64,000 bases of DNA from Zizania palustris (taxonomy: Eukaryota; Streptophyta; Magnoliopsida; Poales; Poaceae): positions 1-64,000 of the forward strand of contig JAAALK010000699.1 of NCBI GenBank assembly GCA_019279435.1, written 5' to 3'. A program made the translations under genes and the position numbers. Shown piece after piece: positions 23,255-33,603 of this stretch; position 1 is the first letter of the stretch, and each line of letters begins with the position of its first letter. The notes under the pieces were generated by a model. The model saw nothing but the letters and a program-made list of their open reading frames with translations. It was not told where the DNA came from and did not search any database.

Positions 23255-23520
23255 GTGGATTAGCAGTGGCGGGCACACGCTGATGTCATCTTGCCCGCCA
23301 CTGATATTTATCGTAGTAGTGGCGGGCAAAGACATAGTAGTGGCGGGCCGCTGACGTCACCGACCGCCACTACTAGGGTTTAGTCTGGGCGGGTGGAAAA
23401 AAGTATAGTAGTGGCGGGCATATGATGACGTCAGCATGCCCGCCACTACTAAAAGGATAGCGGAGGCGGTCTGGTGACGTCATCATGCCCGCCACTACTA
23501 ATCCGCCGTTGGTGGGGTTA
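23255..23520. repeat. internal copy of CACTA subterminal repeats
   Basis: At least eight GTGGCGGGC / GCCCGCCAC motifs, with TAGTGGCGGGCATATGATGA and GCATGCCCGCCACTACTA, like the element's ends but without a CACTA terminus. Confidence 0.8.
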
Positions 23521-23660
23521 TCTAGCATACTGTTGCCACTCAAGTCGAGAAAGACTTAGTAGCGCAGTGGTGCGGGGGTTGCTTTGGTGCCATGCGGTTC
23601 GAGGTTCGAACCTTGCTGCCTGCAGGCGGTTTGAGGTTCGAACCTTGCTGCTAGCATCCA
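23451..23660. repeat. segment duplicated at 25230-25440
   Basis: From AAGGATAGCGGAGGCGGTCT to TTGCTGCTAGCATCCAAACA the two segments are almost identical, in the same orientation and about 1,780 bp apart. Both hold the tRNA-like boxes listed separately. Confidence 0.85.
23556..23650 (+). other. tRNA-like (Pol III A/B box) segment
   Basis: TAGCGCAGTGGTGCGGG matches a tRNA A box and GGTTCGAACC, about 40 bases on and repeated, matches a B box. No complete tRNA cloverleaf is seen. May be a SINE head or a chance match. The second copy is at about 25338-25435; a partial A box recurs near 24032. Confidence 0.4.
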
Positions 23661-24001
23661 AACATTTTTTTTTACATTTTCATGACTTTTTTGTTCATGT
23701 TTAAATTCTAGTTTGAACTTGATTTTTTAACAATAAAAATACATCATAACTTATCTAATTGCAAAAACTGATATTTTTCTCCCTTAATTAGTTTACTGTT
23801 TTTATTTTCATTAAGTGTGTTTTTATTAGCATCCAAACATTTTTTTTACATTTTCATGACTTTTTTGTTCATGTTTAAATTCTAGTTTGAACTTGATTTT
23901 TTAACAATAAAAATACATCATAACTTATCTAATTGCAAAAACTGATATTTTTCTCCCTTAATTAGTTTACTGTTTTTATTTTCATTAAATGTGTTTTTAT
24001 T
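23653..24001. repeat. 174 bp direct tandem duplication
   Basis: Two adjacent copies from AGCATCCAAACATTTTTTT to TGTGTTTTTATTA (about 23653-23827 and 23828-24001), nearly identical. Part of the same sequence follows the other duplicated block after 25435. Confidence 0.85.
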
Positions 24002-24169
24002 ACATGTTGTTACTATATGATCGAGACTTTGTAGCGCGGTGGTGCGGGGGCTCGCTTGACATATCATGTTTATTTGAAAGCAAGTAAACAAACACAAGTC
24101 CAGGCTGGGGAAACCAGCTTACACATCGAAACGCACTACTGGTCAAACCCAAATCGGCACAAACCCAAC

Positions 24170-24665
24170 CTATTTCTGGTTAAACAGATTAAAAGCCTCA
24201 ACTTGCCAATCCTCAACCAAATCGGCATCATCAGGCAGTCTGAACTGCTCTCCATGTTCCTGAACAAAAAAATACACGCGGCGGTGATAGTGAGAACAAC
24301 TTATTATCAATGATTGAATTGGATGATAAAAATATAAAATTTGCATAAAAAGAGGATCTTGCCTCCTTCCTGCTCTTGCTGCCGCATTGCTCTACATGCT
24401 TCCCTTTTCCACCGCTAGCCTCGGCATGTTTCCCTCTACCACCGGTTGTCTCATCATTCTTCCCAACACTTACCCTATCTGGTTGCGGCGATCGCGAGTC
24501 GTCCTCCGAGTCGGAGTCTATTATGAGAATCACTTTCTTCGCCAAACAACTGCAAACTATACCATCATGTACCTTATGTTTACCGCATTTGCAAACCTCA
24601 CACACGCCACTTGATGTAGAGTCTGAGGATCGACTGTTTGTTGGTTCAATCTTAGGAGGAGCCAT
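24170..24665 (-). CDS. small Cys-rich, acidic protein of unknown function carried by CACTA 1
   Basis: A start at 24665 follows a likely 3' splice site (TGCAG|ATGGCTCC). Exon one reads MAPPKIEPTNSRSS, then GVCEVCKCGKHKVHDGIV with a CxxCxC...CxC cluster, an acidic IIDSDSEDDSRSP stretch and a Gly/Lys/His-rich part to KSRKEA near 24362. A GC-AG intron would join it to 24259-24170, which reads EHGEQFRLPDDADLVEDWQV and ends NLFNQK. A second possible donor (AGG|GTAAGTG) lies inside exon one. I do not recognise the family. The Cys cluster could bind zinc. Its own TATA-bearing array at 25124-25290 lies upstream. Confidence 0.5.
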
Positions 24666-24954
24666 CTGCATTTTTTTTGTCACATTGATATAACATTAAA
24701 AAACCCTAAGCTAGTAATATTATAGTACATTAAAAAACATTATTGTTATAGTGGAAATTTGTTTTCTCAGAAATTTTTTATAGTACATTAAAAAAATTAT
24801 TGTTATAGTGGAAATTTTTTTCTCAGAAATTTTTTACAGTAGATTAAAAAACATTATTGTTATAGTGCATTCTACTAGTAATATTATACTAAATTATATT
24901 ACCACGCATAAATTAATAAGACCAAAGAAGTAGGTTAATAATTATTTACTGATC

Positions 24955-25080
24955 GACTGGATGGCGGCGACGATGGGCGGCGCCGACGGGCTCCGAGGAA
25001 GGCGGCGATGGGCGGAGGGCAGCGGCGACGTGCTCCGGGACGTCGACGGCGGCGACGGGAGGAGGGGGGCGAGTTTAGGG
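24955..25080 (-). other. second GC-rich leader segment in CACTA 1
   Basis: GGCGGCGACG-type low-complexity sequence between the Cys-rich gene and the internal subterminal array at 25135-25290. Probably its untranslated leader. Confidence 0.4.
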
Positions 25081-25123
25081 TTTAGAAAATGAAACTAGGT
25101 TTTCGGACGGCGGGAGTGGAAAG

Positions 25124-25132
25124 TATATATAG
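25124..25132 (-). promoter_or_regulatory. minus-strand TATA box upstream of the Cys-rich gene
   Basis: TATATATACT on the minus strand at the edge of an internal subterminal array, same layout as at the right end. Confidence 0.45.
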
Positions 25133-25134
25133 GT

Positions 25135-25290
25135 GTCTTAGTAGTGGCGGGCATGATGACGTCAGCATGCCCGCCACTACTAAAAGGATAGCGGAGGCGG
25201 TCTGATGACGTCAGCATGCCCGCCACTACTAAAAGGATAGCGGAGGCGGTCTGGTGACGTCATCATGCCCGCCACTACTAATCCGCCATT
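25135..25290. repeat. second internal array of subterminal repeats
   Basis: Three units of GCCCGCCACTACTA joined by AAAAGGATAGCGGAGGCGGT and TGACGTCA. No CACTA terminus. Confidence 0.8.
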
Positions 25291-25763
25291 GGTGGGGTTA
25301 TCTAGCATACGTTGCCACTCAAGTCGAGAAAGACTTAGTAGCGCAGTGGTGCGGGGGTTGCTTTTGGTGCCATGCGGTTCGAGGTTCGAACCTTGCTGCC
25401 TGCAGGCGGTTTGAGGTTCGAACCTTGCTGCTAGCATCCAAACATTTTTTTTTACATTTCTATTCTAATTTTCGTTACTTTTGTATTCATAATTAAATTC
25501 TAGTTTGAACTTGATTTTTTAACAATAAAAATACATCATAACTTATCAAATTTAAAAAATTGGTATTATTCTGCCTCACTTTACTTTTTCTCCCTTAGTT
25601 TACTGTTTTTATTTCATTAAGTGTGTTTTTATGATCAAAGTCAAAAAAAGTTCAATTTGAACTACAAGACATGAAATAATTCACAACACTCAATCCTCAT
25701 TTGATCTTGAAAATGTTTTAATAATAAATGACATAATTGATTTTACAACTAAACATAAATGAT

Positions 25764-28700
25764 CTAGCCTTGAACTAATTTTCCATCGCCATTGGTGCGT
25801 AGATAAGGAATCACACTGCCAAATGACAGTTTTGCTTCAACCACATTGATCCTTGATATGTCAACGAAAAACGGCACCTCATCAAACTGATTGTATTCTT
25901 CTTCGTCTTCGACTCCATCAACTCCAACAATTCTTTGTTTTCCTGGAGCAACGATGTATTTTTTCTCATCTTTAGGATCAAGTATGTAAAATACTTATGC
26001 CACGGATTGAGCGAGTATCCAAGGGTCATCTTTATAAGCCACCTTATTAAGGTCAACTATCGTAAACCCGTAATCATCCACCTCCACACCTTCTGGATGT
26101 CTCACCCACTGACACTTAAATACAGGGATTTCTATAGAGTTCCCGTAGTTAAGTTCCCATATTTCTTCGATGTATCCATAGTAAGCATTCTTTTGTCCAG
26201 TGCTATCTTCTGCTTCTCCTCTGACACCACTATTTTGGCGCTGACTCCTTTGATCCTTTGCTTTGGTATAGAATGTGAAACCATTGATGTCATACGCTTG
26301 CCATGTTTTAACCATGCTCAATGGACCGTAAGACAATTTATTTATCATCATCTCTTCGTCGGTTTCTCCGATCGAAAGGTTTAGATCCCTCAGCCATGAT
26401 GTGAAATAGATTTTGTGTTCTTTCATAATCCATTGTTCATCGTGATCTTCATTCTTTTCACGAAGCTCTTGTAGGTGTTGTTCAACATATGGTCTCATAA
26501 TCGCCAACTGATGCATTACACTGTAATGTGATTCTCTTATTCTTTGATAACTATTGTCTCGTATGATTTTCCTGCCTTTAGTTCCTTTACCGGTGAGTCT
26601 TCCATGGTGCCGCGACACGGGAACTCCTATTGGTCTTCCATCTCTTATGTAATCTGCATAGCACTCAATGACTTCCTCAGTCGTGTAGCCCTCTATCATG
26701 GAACCCTCTGGATAAGCACGATTTCGTACGTAACCCTTGAAGATAACCATTAGACGCTCGTACGCATACATATTGTGCAGGTACGTTGGACCGAGAACAA
26801 AGATTTGGTCTGCTATATGTATCATATAGTGCTCCATAATATCAAAATATGAAGGAGGAAAGCACATCTCAAGCTGACACATAGTCTCCCTCATTTGTTT
26901 ACGTAATTCATTTAACTCTTCAGTGTCGATCACCTTCTTTGATATGACATTGAAGAAGTGACACATGCGTGTTATCACCATCTTCAGAAATGAATGTTTG
27001 ACTCCTCTTACTGCGATGGCGAGGAATAGCCCAAGCATAACATGACAATCATGAGTGTTGTAGCCGCTCATCCTCAAATCTGCTACGGAGACAATATTCT
27101 TTATATTCGTTGAGAATCCTGTTGGAACTCTAATTCCATGTAGACACCTGCAGATTGATCTTTTCTCGTCAATTGTGAGGTTATAGCTAGCAGCCGGAAG
27201 GAAAAATTTTCCATTGGCCCTTTCCTGTGGGTGAAGCTCGGGTCTAATTCCGAGAGTTTGAAGGTCCCTTCGTACTTTGAGTCCATCTTTTGATTTGCCC
27301 GGTATGTCTAACAAAATACCGATAGTGCTTTCGAAGACATTCTTCTCAACGTGCATTGTATCGATAGCATGACCAATCTCCAACTCCTTCCAATAGGGCA
27401 AATATCTAAAGAAGATCGACTGCTTTTTAAATGGAGCGTCCTTTGAAATTTTTTCAGATTTCTTCCTCTTCTTTCCGAAAACAACTTTGATATTCTTTAC
27501 CATTTCGAATAGAAATTTGCCATCTCGATTTCGTGGAGGCTGTCCAAGCTCGATTGTACCGTCGAAATGGTTCCTATTTCTTCGATATTTGTGGTTTTTT
27601 GGTAAAAATCTGCGGTGTCGCATATATATCGTCTTAACGAATGATGGAAGATGCATAGATTCTGTCTGGTCCACACACACTACACATGCTGTCTTTCCTT
27701 TAACCTGTCCTGTTAGGGACATGCGTCCTGGGTTGTCAGCTATGGTGCAAAAGATTATGGCTCTTAGATTGAAGTGCTCTTTCTTGTGCTCATCCCACAC
27801 ACAGACACCATGTTCCCATAGACGTTTCATATCCTCCATCAAAGGTTCTAGAAAGATATCAATGTCATTGCCAGGTTGTTTTGGACCAGAAATTAGAGTA
27901 GTGAGCATAAGGTATTTTCTTTTATGGCACAACCATGATGGAATGTTGAACAAGCATAGAAAGACTGGCCACGTACTATGTGGGTTCCTCATCTCACCGA
28001 AGGGATTCATTCCATCCGTGCTAAGTCCCATCCTGATATTTCTAGGATCGTCCGAGAAATCTGGATGGGCCAAGTCAAATGATTTCCACTGCCTAGCATC
28101 CGCAGGGTGCCGAAGTTTTCCGTCCTTCTTTCGCCCAGCGAAATGCCAGATTAATAGTTCAGCATCTCTAGGATTAGAGAACATACGTTTCAAGCGATCA
28201 ATCACCGGTAGGTACCACATTACTAAGGCCGGAACTTTCCTCTCCATCTTTTTTCCAGGATGGTCTTCAATAACATTTTTATTCCTCTTCTGCAACCTCT
28301 TATTATTCTTCTTCTGGTGGTCATTGTAGTCCTCCGCACAGTCATTTGGACGTTTGTATCGACTCGCGTTGCACTGCGGACATCTCTCTAACAATCCATA
28401 CTCTTTTCGATATAGGATACAGTGGTTCGGGCATGCATGAATCTTCTGAACGCCCAAAGTCAACGGACAAATCATCTTCTTTGCTTGGTACGTATCAGAT
28501 GGTAAACCATTGGGTTTTGGCAAAACCTTTTTTAGGAGTTGTAAAAGATCTGAAAAACTGGTGTCAGACCATCCATTGCTGGCCTTCAGTTTCATAAGCT
28601 CAAGAATTGTGTACAACACAGTATACTGCTTATCGCATCCGTGGCGTTCCTCGTAAAGAAGGTTTTTTGATGCTTTGTCAAGTGCTTCAAAGTTATCGTA

Positions 28701-29150
28701 TCCTTTGGTTGTAGTTCTCTGCAACAACACCTCAGGCGCAACATTTCGCATCAGTTCCTCCACATCAAAGGCGTCATCATCATCATGTTGATCAACATCA
28801 TCATGTGTTATGTCGGATGTATGATCACAACCTCTTCTATGTTGATGAGCATCTTGCGGCACATCAGAATCTTCAGGAGGATTTTGGCCCATCTCACCGT
28901 GTTTCGTCCATATATAATAGTTCTTCACGAAACCATTTTTCAACAAGTGAAATCGTATGGTTTCACGATCAGAACACGGATACATCGCTTCGTTTTTACA
29001 AACTTTACAAGGACAATATATTGCCTCTTCACTCTGACGGGAAGCATATTGTGCGGCAGCTTCAGTAAATTCAGTTACTCTGTTAAAATATGCCACCACA
29101 TCTCCGTCGTTGGACGAGTACATCCAGGACCTGTGCTCCATATAAAACAT
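25764..29150 (-). pseudogene. TNP2-like CACTA transposase with a late nonsense codon
   Basis: 1,051 codons are open from 29150 to 25995. The N-terminal transposase-associated domain (RSWMYSSNDGDVVAYF; CPCKVCKNEAMYPCSDRETI; HLLKNGFVKNYYIWTKHGE) is followed by the Transposase_21 core (KVLPKPNGLPSDTYQAKKMI, HACPNHCILYRKEYG, MGLSTDGMNPFGEM, AIDTMHVEKNVFEST), then DUF4218 (MEHYMIHIADQIFVLGPTYL) and DUF4216 (VFKCQWVRHPEGVEVDDYGF). At 25992-25994 a TAA interrupts; the same frame continues 76 codons to a TAG at 25764, ending KLVQG. CAA to TAA explains the stop. The enzyme cuts and joins element ends. Truncation removes only the tail, so residual activity cannot be excluded. Confidence 0.9.
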
Positions 29151-29639
29151 ATATTATTTGAAAAAATATTAATAAAATCATTATTGTTAATTTTATTAAT
29201 TTACAAATTGAAAATATATTGATTTATTATCGCTCATAACAACATTAATTAAAAATCCTCAATGCTTTAATTAAAACTACTTATTAAGCAGAAAAAATTA
29301 TTAAATAAATTAACTATATTGGTTTCTCTCTCTCTCCAAACAACATAACTCTAGATCTATAATCATAAATCAAATTAAAAAAGAGATTAAAATGACGTAA
29401 ATCAATATACAAGTGATGAATAATTGTGAGGAGGGTCATATTTGTTCATTTGGGAGAAGGTAACACCGTAAATGGAAGATTATTTGAAAATTTCTATTCA
29501 CAAACCCTAAATTAGAAAAACGATAATAACTCATTGTATACATGATTAAATACAAAATAAATGTGAGATTCGGAATGGATTTACCTCCTAGAATGAAATC
29601 CTTCAAAAGAAACGAAAACAAAGCCTCCCCCCTCTTTAT

Positions 29640-29992
29640 CTAGATTTTTGTCGCCATTGTACGGACAAAATTGAATGCGAACTCCAGTAGAGCTCGGGGA
29701 GGAAGACGCTGCGCATTTATAGCTAGAATAGTAGTGGCGGTCGCAAGTGATGTCATCATTACTTTAGTGGCGGCCATCTTAGCAGCGGCGGGCAGCACCA
29801 GCGCCCGCCACTGCTATTGGTACATTAGTGGCGGTCCGGGCTGACGTCATCACCGACCGCCACTACTTTACCAGCAGTTGTGGCGGGCGCTGGTGCTGCC
29901 GTCAGCACCAGCAACTCTAGTGGCGGGCATCTAATGGCCCGCCACTACAGTGGTTTCGCCCAACGCCACTACAGTGACAGTTTGTAGTAGTG
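29640..29992. repeat. right terminal and subterminal repeats of CACTA 1, with promoter
   Basis: About ten GTGGCGG(GC) motifs in both orientations, ending TTTGTAGTAGTG. A minus-strand TATA box (CTATAAAT) at 29715-29722 would drive TNP2, whose first exon or leader probably lies at about 29600-29700. Confidence 0.85.
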
Positions 29993-29995
29993 CAT
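29993..29995 (+). other. CACTA target-site duplication, right copy (CAT)
   Basis: Matches 15191-15193. The gypsy integrase frame resumes here with YVYLRVTPLRGTQRF in an adjacent frame. Confidence 0.9.
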
Positions 29996-30437
29996 TATGT
30001 CTACCTCCGAGTCACTCCCCTCTGAGGTACCCAAAGGTTTAACATGAGAGGAAAGTTAGCTCCCCGTTATGTCGGACCCTTTCAGATCCTTCATCGGCAA
30101 GGAAAGGTTGCATATCAGTTGGAGCTACCACCATCTTTGGCAGGAGTCCATGATGTGTTTCACGTCTCTCAGCTGAAGAAGTGCCTCCGAGTACCCACCG
30201 AACAGGCCAACCTCCAGTAGCTCAATGTCCAAGAAGACTTAACCTACATGAGAAGCTAGTCCGGATCCTAGAGATAAAGGAAATAGTAACCAGAAGCCGA
30301 GTAGTGCTCTTCTGCAAGGTTCAGTGGGATAACCACCCCGCCGAGGAAGCCACCTAGGAAAAAGAGGAGGAGCTAAAGACCCAATACCCCGAGTTATTCG
30401 AGGATCTTTCCGAATCTCGAGGACGAGATTCTCTGTA
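29996..30437 (+). pseudogene. integrase C-terminus and chromodomain of the Tekay-like element
   Basis: RGKLAPRYVGPFQILHRQGK and LAGVHDVFHVSQLKKCLRVP give the conserved integrase tail. After a shift near 30245 the chromodomain reads VRILEIKEIVTRSRVVLFCK then VQWDNHPAEEAT, a TAG where Trp is expected, and EKEEELKTQYPELFEDL. It ends with TAA near 30437. Chromodomains of this group are thought to steer insertion to heterochromatin. Other stops at 30219 and the TAG at 30353 kill it. Confidence 0.85.
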
Positions 30438-30450
30438 AGGGGGATAGGTT
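30438..30450 (+). promoter_or_regulatory. polypurine tract of the Tekay-like element
   Basis: AGGGGGATAGGTT lies between the pol stop and TGTAACACCCC. Confidence 0.75.
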
Positions 30451-33400
30451 TGTAACACCCCAAATTTCCAAAAAGGTGAAAGTGCAATTTAATTATATTT
30501 TTCAAAAAAAGGAATTATTTTTTATTTTCTATAAAGCTGAAAATGCCCAAATAAACAAAAGTCTAGAGAAACAATCCAAACTAGAGTCTGAGAAAATTTC
30601 TATATGATCATAAGGCCAAGACCTATTTTTGAGAATTTTTACAAATTTTTATCACATTTGGAAGCAACCCAAATATTTTAAATTAATTTCAGGAATTATT
30701 TTTATTAGAAATACATTTAAATAGTAATGCCCCCCTCTTCCCCCTTTATCCCTCCGCAGGCCGGCCTAGCCCACTCCATACCGCGCCCCTCACTGCCTAT
30801 CCGGCCCCGCTTGTCAATACCACCCCTCTCTCTTCGTGCTCCCGAGTCCCTAGCTCCACCTGTTGGCGCCAAACTTCCCGCCCGAGCCCGACCCCACCCG
30901 TTAGTCACAGGCGTTGCCACGCCCGCGCCCTCACGCCCCCACTGACAGTGGGCCCTCACTGTCAGCTCCGTCTTCCTCCTCACACCTTCTCCCCCAAATC
31001 CCGGGCCGAAACCATAGTGCCACCGTTGCCCGCTGCCGGCCCCCTTCCTTAAAATCGACGCCGGATTAATGCTCCAGGTGATCCTAGGTTCCCTTTCCCC
31101 CATTTACCCGACGCGTTAAGGCCCGAGATCACTGGATCGCATGCACAGAAGGAGCTCGCCGGAAACATGGAAAGTGCTCCTTAGCTTTCCATGTGTTCAC
31201 CTACCATTTTTACCACCCGACGCCCTCTATTTAACCCCCGGCCACTGCCGCGTTCGGTCCTCACACCCAATTGCACCCAGCCCGAGTAGAACGCCCGTTT
31301 TCCTCTTTTTAGCACTGCACCTCTCCTCGGACTCCAGCCACCACTCGCCGTCACCGGAGCCCTCCTCCGCCCTCGATAACTACACCAGGGTGATCACCGA
31401 CGCCTCCTCGACCTCGGCCGCCCCTCCTTCGTCGACGAAACCCGCCGGAACCCCACCGCCGATGAGGACTTGGACACCTTCGCCGCCCCCGCTTGACGTC
31501 GGCAATGCTCCGATGAACCCAAGCCTCAACTCCAGTACCCTCTTAAACCGCCGAACTATACTGATTCTGTTTTAGCATTCGAAACCGGCCATCGGCCATC
31601 GCCGTCGCCGCTAACCCATCGTTGTCGCCGGAGAAGACAACCGACACGGGTAAAGTACTCATGCAGTGTTGGATCCATGGCCGCACGATCGTGATCCGAT
31701 AGTCGGGATTAAACCGATCGCTCAGTTTAATCTGGCCCGTCAGATCTCTGCAAAACGGTACGTTTTAATCGCGCGTCTCCGTTTTCACTTAAAACCCCCC
31801 GCCTCGCCCACAGCCGTCCGATCGCGATCCAACGGCGATCCGCGATCCGGCGCACGGGCACAGTGTGCGAGTTCACGGTGGATTCGTCTCACCGTGGACC
31901 GACGACTGTTTTGGATTTAAAACAAATTCCAGAAATTGATTTAAACATCAAAAATTCATAACTTTCTCAATTTAACTCCAAATTTGACCATTCCAATTTT
32001 TAAACTCCAATTTTTAATTAATAAGGAGTTTAAAACACTTTAGGATAAATTTTATCCCTTTCTAGATAATTCATAACTCCATCAAAATTTTTTCTTAAAA
32101 ATTTAGATAATGATTCCAGAAGATTAATAACTTTATTTCCTTTGATTTAACCCAACCAAAACCTATATGCTTGAAGTGTGATTTTCGATTGTTTAATTGA
32201 ATGTTATATTTATTTTATTCGTGTCGAGAAGACTATGACGCCATCGAAGAGCAAGAGTACTACCTAGAGGTTCCGCCATCACCTTTCGCCGAGCAAGGCA
32301 AGTCACCAAACTTTTTGAGCATATTGAACCTAGTTTTCTTAAAATATCGCTAAAACTCATAGGTTATACATGCATTAGTCAAATTGAAAGCCTTACCATA
32401 TATTTAATTAGATCCCCGACCTTGAAGTGCAAACCCAAGCCATACTATTGAGCCTAAACTCCTTTCCACCATATTAATAGTATTATTAGATAGTGTCCAA
32501 TGTATTGACACAACTGCTATAGGGTAAAAATGATTCGTAGAGATTTGGATTCTATTATATGATCCCCGTTATTCTCTCATCCCTGGAATTCTGTTGGTTA
32601 TAGAGTGTGGTTAAGTGTGTAAGCATGGTGGGTTCCGGGTGCAAGCTAGGGCATTGGTCGGTAGCACCCGGGGCACTATAAGGATCAGTCTACAGGATCT
32701 GTTGCAATACACTTCCGTACTAACCACAAGTCTAATGGGTAAGTCCTAACTAAGGTATATAGTGTTCCAACTCGAGGCACCACTTGGAGATGGGTCAAGC
32801 AGCACCTGCGGGTGTATTGTACCGACATGGGGCAAAAGAGGGCGCGACGTTAGCCTGGAGTGCCGGGCGAGCCGGCGAAACCTAGAGCAGGTGTTATCGG
32901 ATTGGAGCATCTCATGCTGAGGTTTTGGCACGAGTTCCCATGGTATGGATCATCTCATTACACTTTGGTGTGTGGTATGAGTGTGTGCCTTGTGGGTACA
33001 GTGGTACACCTCTGATCATAGTTTAAATCTTTTCGAAAAGTCGAGCCCACGGTCAAGGGTGGGTTTCGTGACTACTTGCAGTTAGTTTATATTTATGAGT
33101 GTTGCATGATGACTTGGCATGTAAGGACTGTTGAGCAAGGAGGGAAAACGTACTCCTCGAGTTAGATGATGATGCATTGTTCATATTTATTATTTTGTAT
33201 AATTAAATTTGACTACACTAAATGCTGTAACTTAAAATGTACTTTTCCGCACTTTTAACCCTTATCATTCCTTTGTTACTACCCTACATTATTATTGCAT
33301 CCTTGGTGGCTTGTTGAGCACTTTTGTACTCATACCCATTGGAAAACACTTTAGAGACTACGTACTATGAGGAGGATGGTCTGGAGTAGCGACCCAGTCA

Positions 33401-33603
33401 AGAAAGTGTTCCTGAAGAAGATGTTCGTCATGTAGCTTTATTTTCGTAGTTTCTTTCTAAATTTTATACTTATGTAGTAATGTGGTCTGTGAACCACGAA
33501 TGATTGACCGTATGTACGTTGTTGCATAATGGACATCTTGTTATTATTGTTTTTTCTGAGGAAATTCAATAAAGTCTAGATTTCGTTAAATCTGGGCGTT
33601 ACA
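30451..33603 (+). repeat. 3' LTR of the Tekay-like element (3,153 bp)
   Basis: TGTAACACCCCAAATTTCC at the start, AAATCTGGGCGTTACA at the end. It contains AT-rich ends, a GC-rich stretch (30730-31900), a conserved peptide-coding segment (32225-32305) and a stretch rich in GGGTTCCGGGTGCAAGCT-type sequence. It shares this layout with the solo LTR at 35783-39551 and the partial LTR from 63372. The following AATAC would be the right target copy; its partner is lost. Confidence 0.9.
32225..32305 (+). other. conserved exon-like peptide segment in the Tekay-like LTR
   Basis: Reads REDYDAIEEQEYYLEVPPSP then FAEQGKS, flanked by a possible acceptor (TCGAG) and a donor-like AAG|GCAAGT. The solo LTR at 38205-38286 encodes REDYNIVEDPESYPEVPPSP then FPDQGKS. 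Most third positions differ while the peptide core is kept. Confidence 0.5.

Larger units (their letters stand above)
15194..29992 (-). mobile_element. CACTA (En/Spm) transposon 1, 14.8 kb, complete ends
   Basis: Ends are inverted: CACTACTACAAAGCGACACTGTAG on the left and, reverse-complemented, CACTACTACAAACTGTCACTGTAG on the right, flanked by the 3 bp duplication CAT. Subterminal regions are packed with GTGGCGGGC / GCCCGCCAC. Genes lie on the minus strand: TNP2 (28% from the right end), a small Cys-rich gene, and TnpA continuing into a Ulp1-type protease. Inserted in the integrase of the Tekay-like element. The coding lesions suggest it is no longer autonomous, but its ends are intact and could still respond to transposase. 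Confidence 0.95.
10486..33603 (+). mobile_element. Tekay/Del-like chromovirus (Ty3/gypsy) lacking its 5' LTR, split by a CACTA
   Basis: Order: orf0-like ORF, gag, protease, RT, RNase H, integrase, chromodomain, polypurine tract, 3.15 kb 3' LTR. Positions 15194-29992 are a CACTA insertion with a CAT duplication; removing it restores the integrase C-terminus. No LTR or PBS is found to the left, where the sequence abuts the broken LTR of gypsy B. The Tekay/Del call rests on the RT/integrase wording, the chromodomain and the very long LTR. Confidence 0.85.

Noticed and set aside
23556..23650. A functional tRNA gene
   Set aside because: Only the two promoter boxes are present; stems of a cloverleaf and a CCA-adjacent acceptor pairing are missing.
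27487..28329. 280-codon plus-strand ORF
   Set aside because: Antisense to the TNP2 transposase, which has recognised domains in the other strand.
30717..31103. Gly/Arg-rich minus-strand ORF in the Tekay-like LTR
   Set aside because: GC-rich LTR sequence; no matching frame in the other LTR copies.
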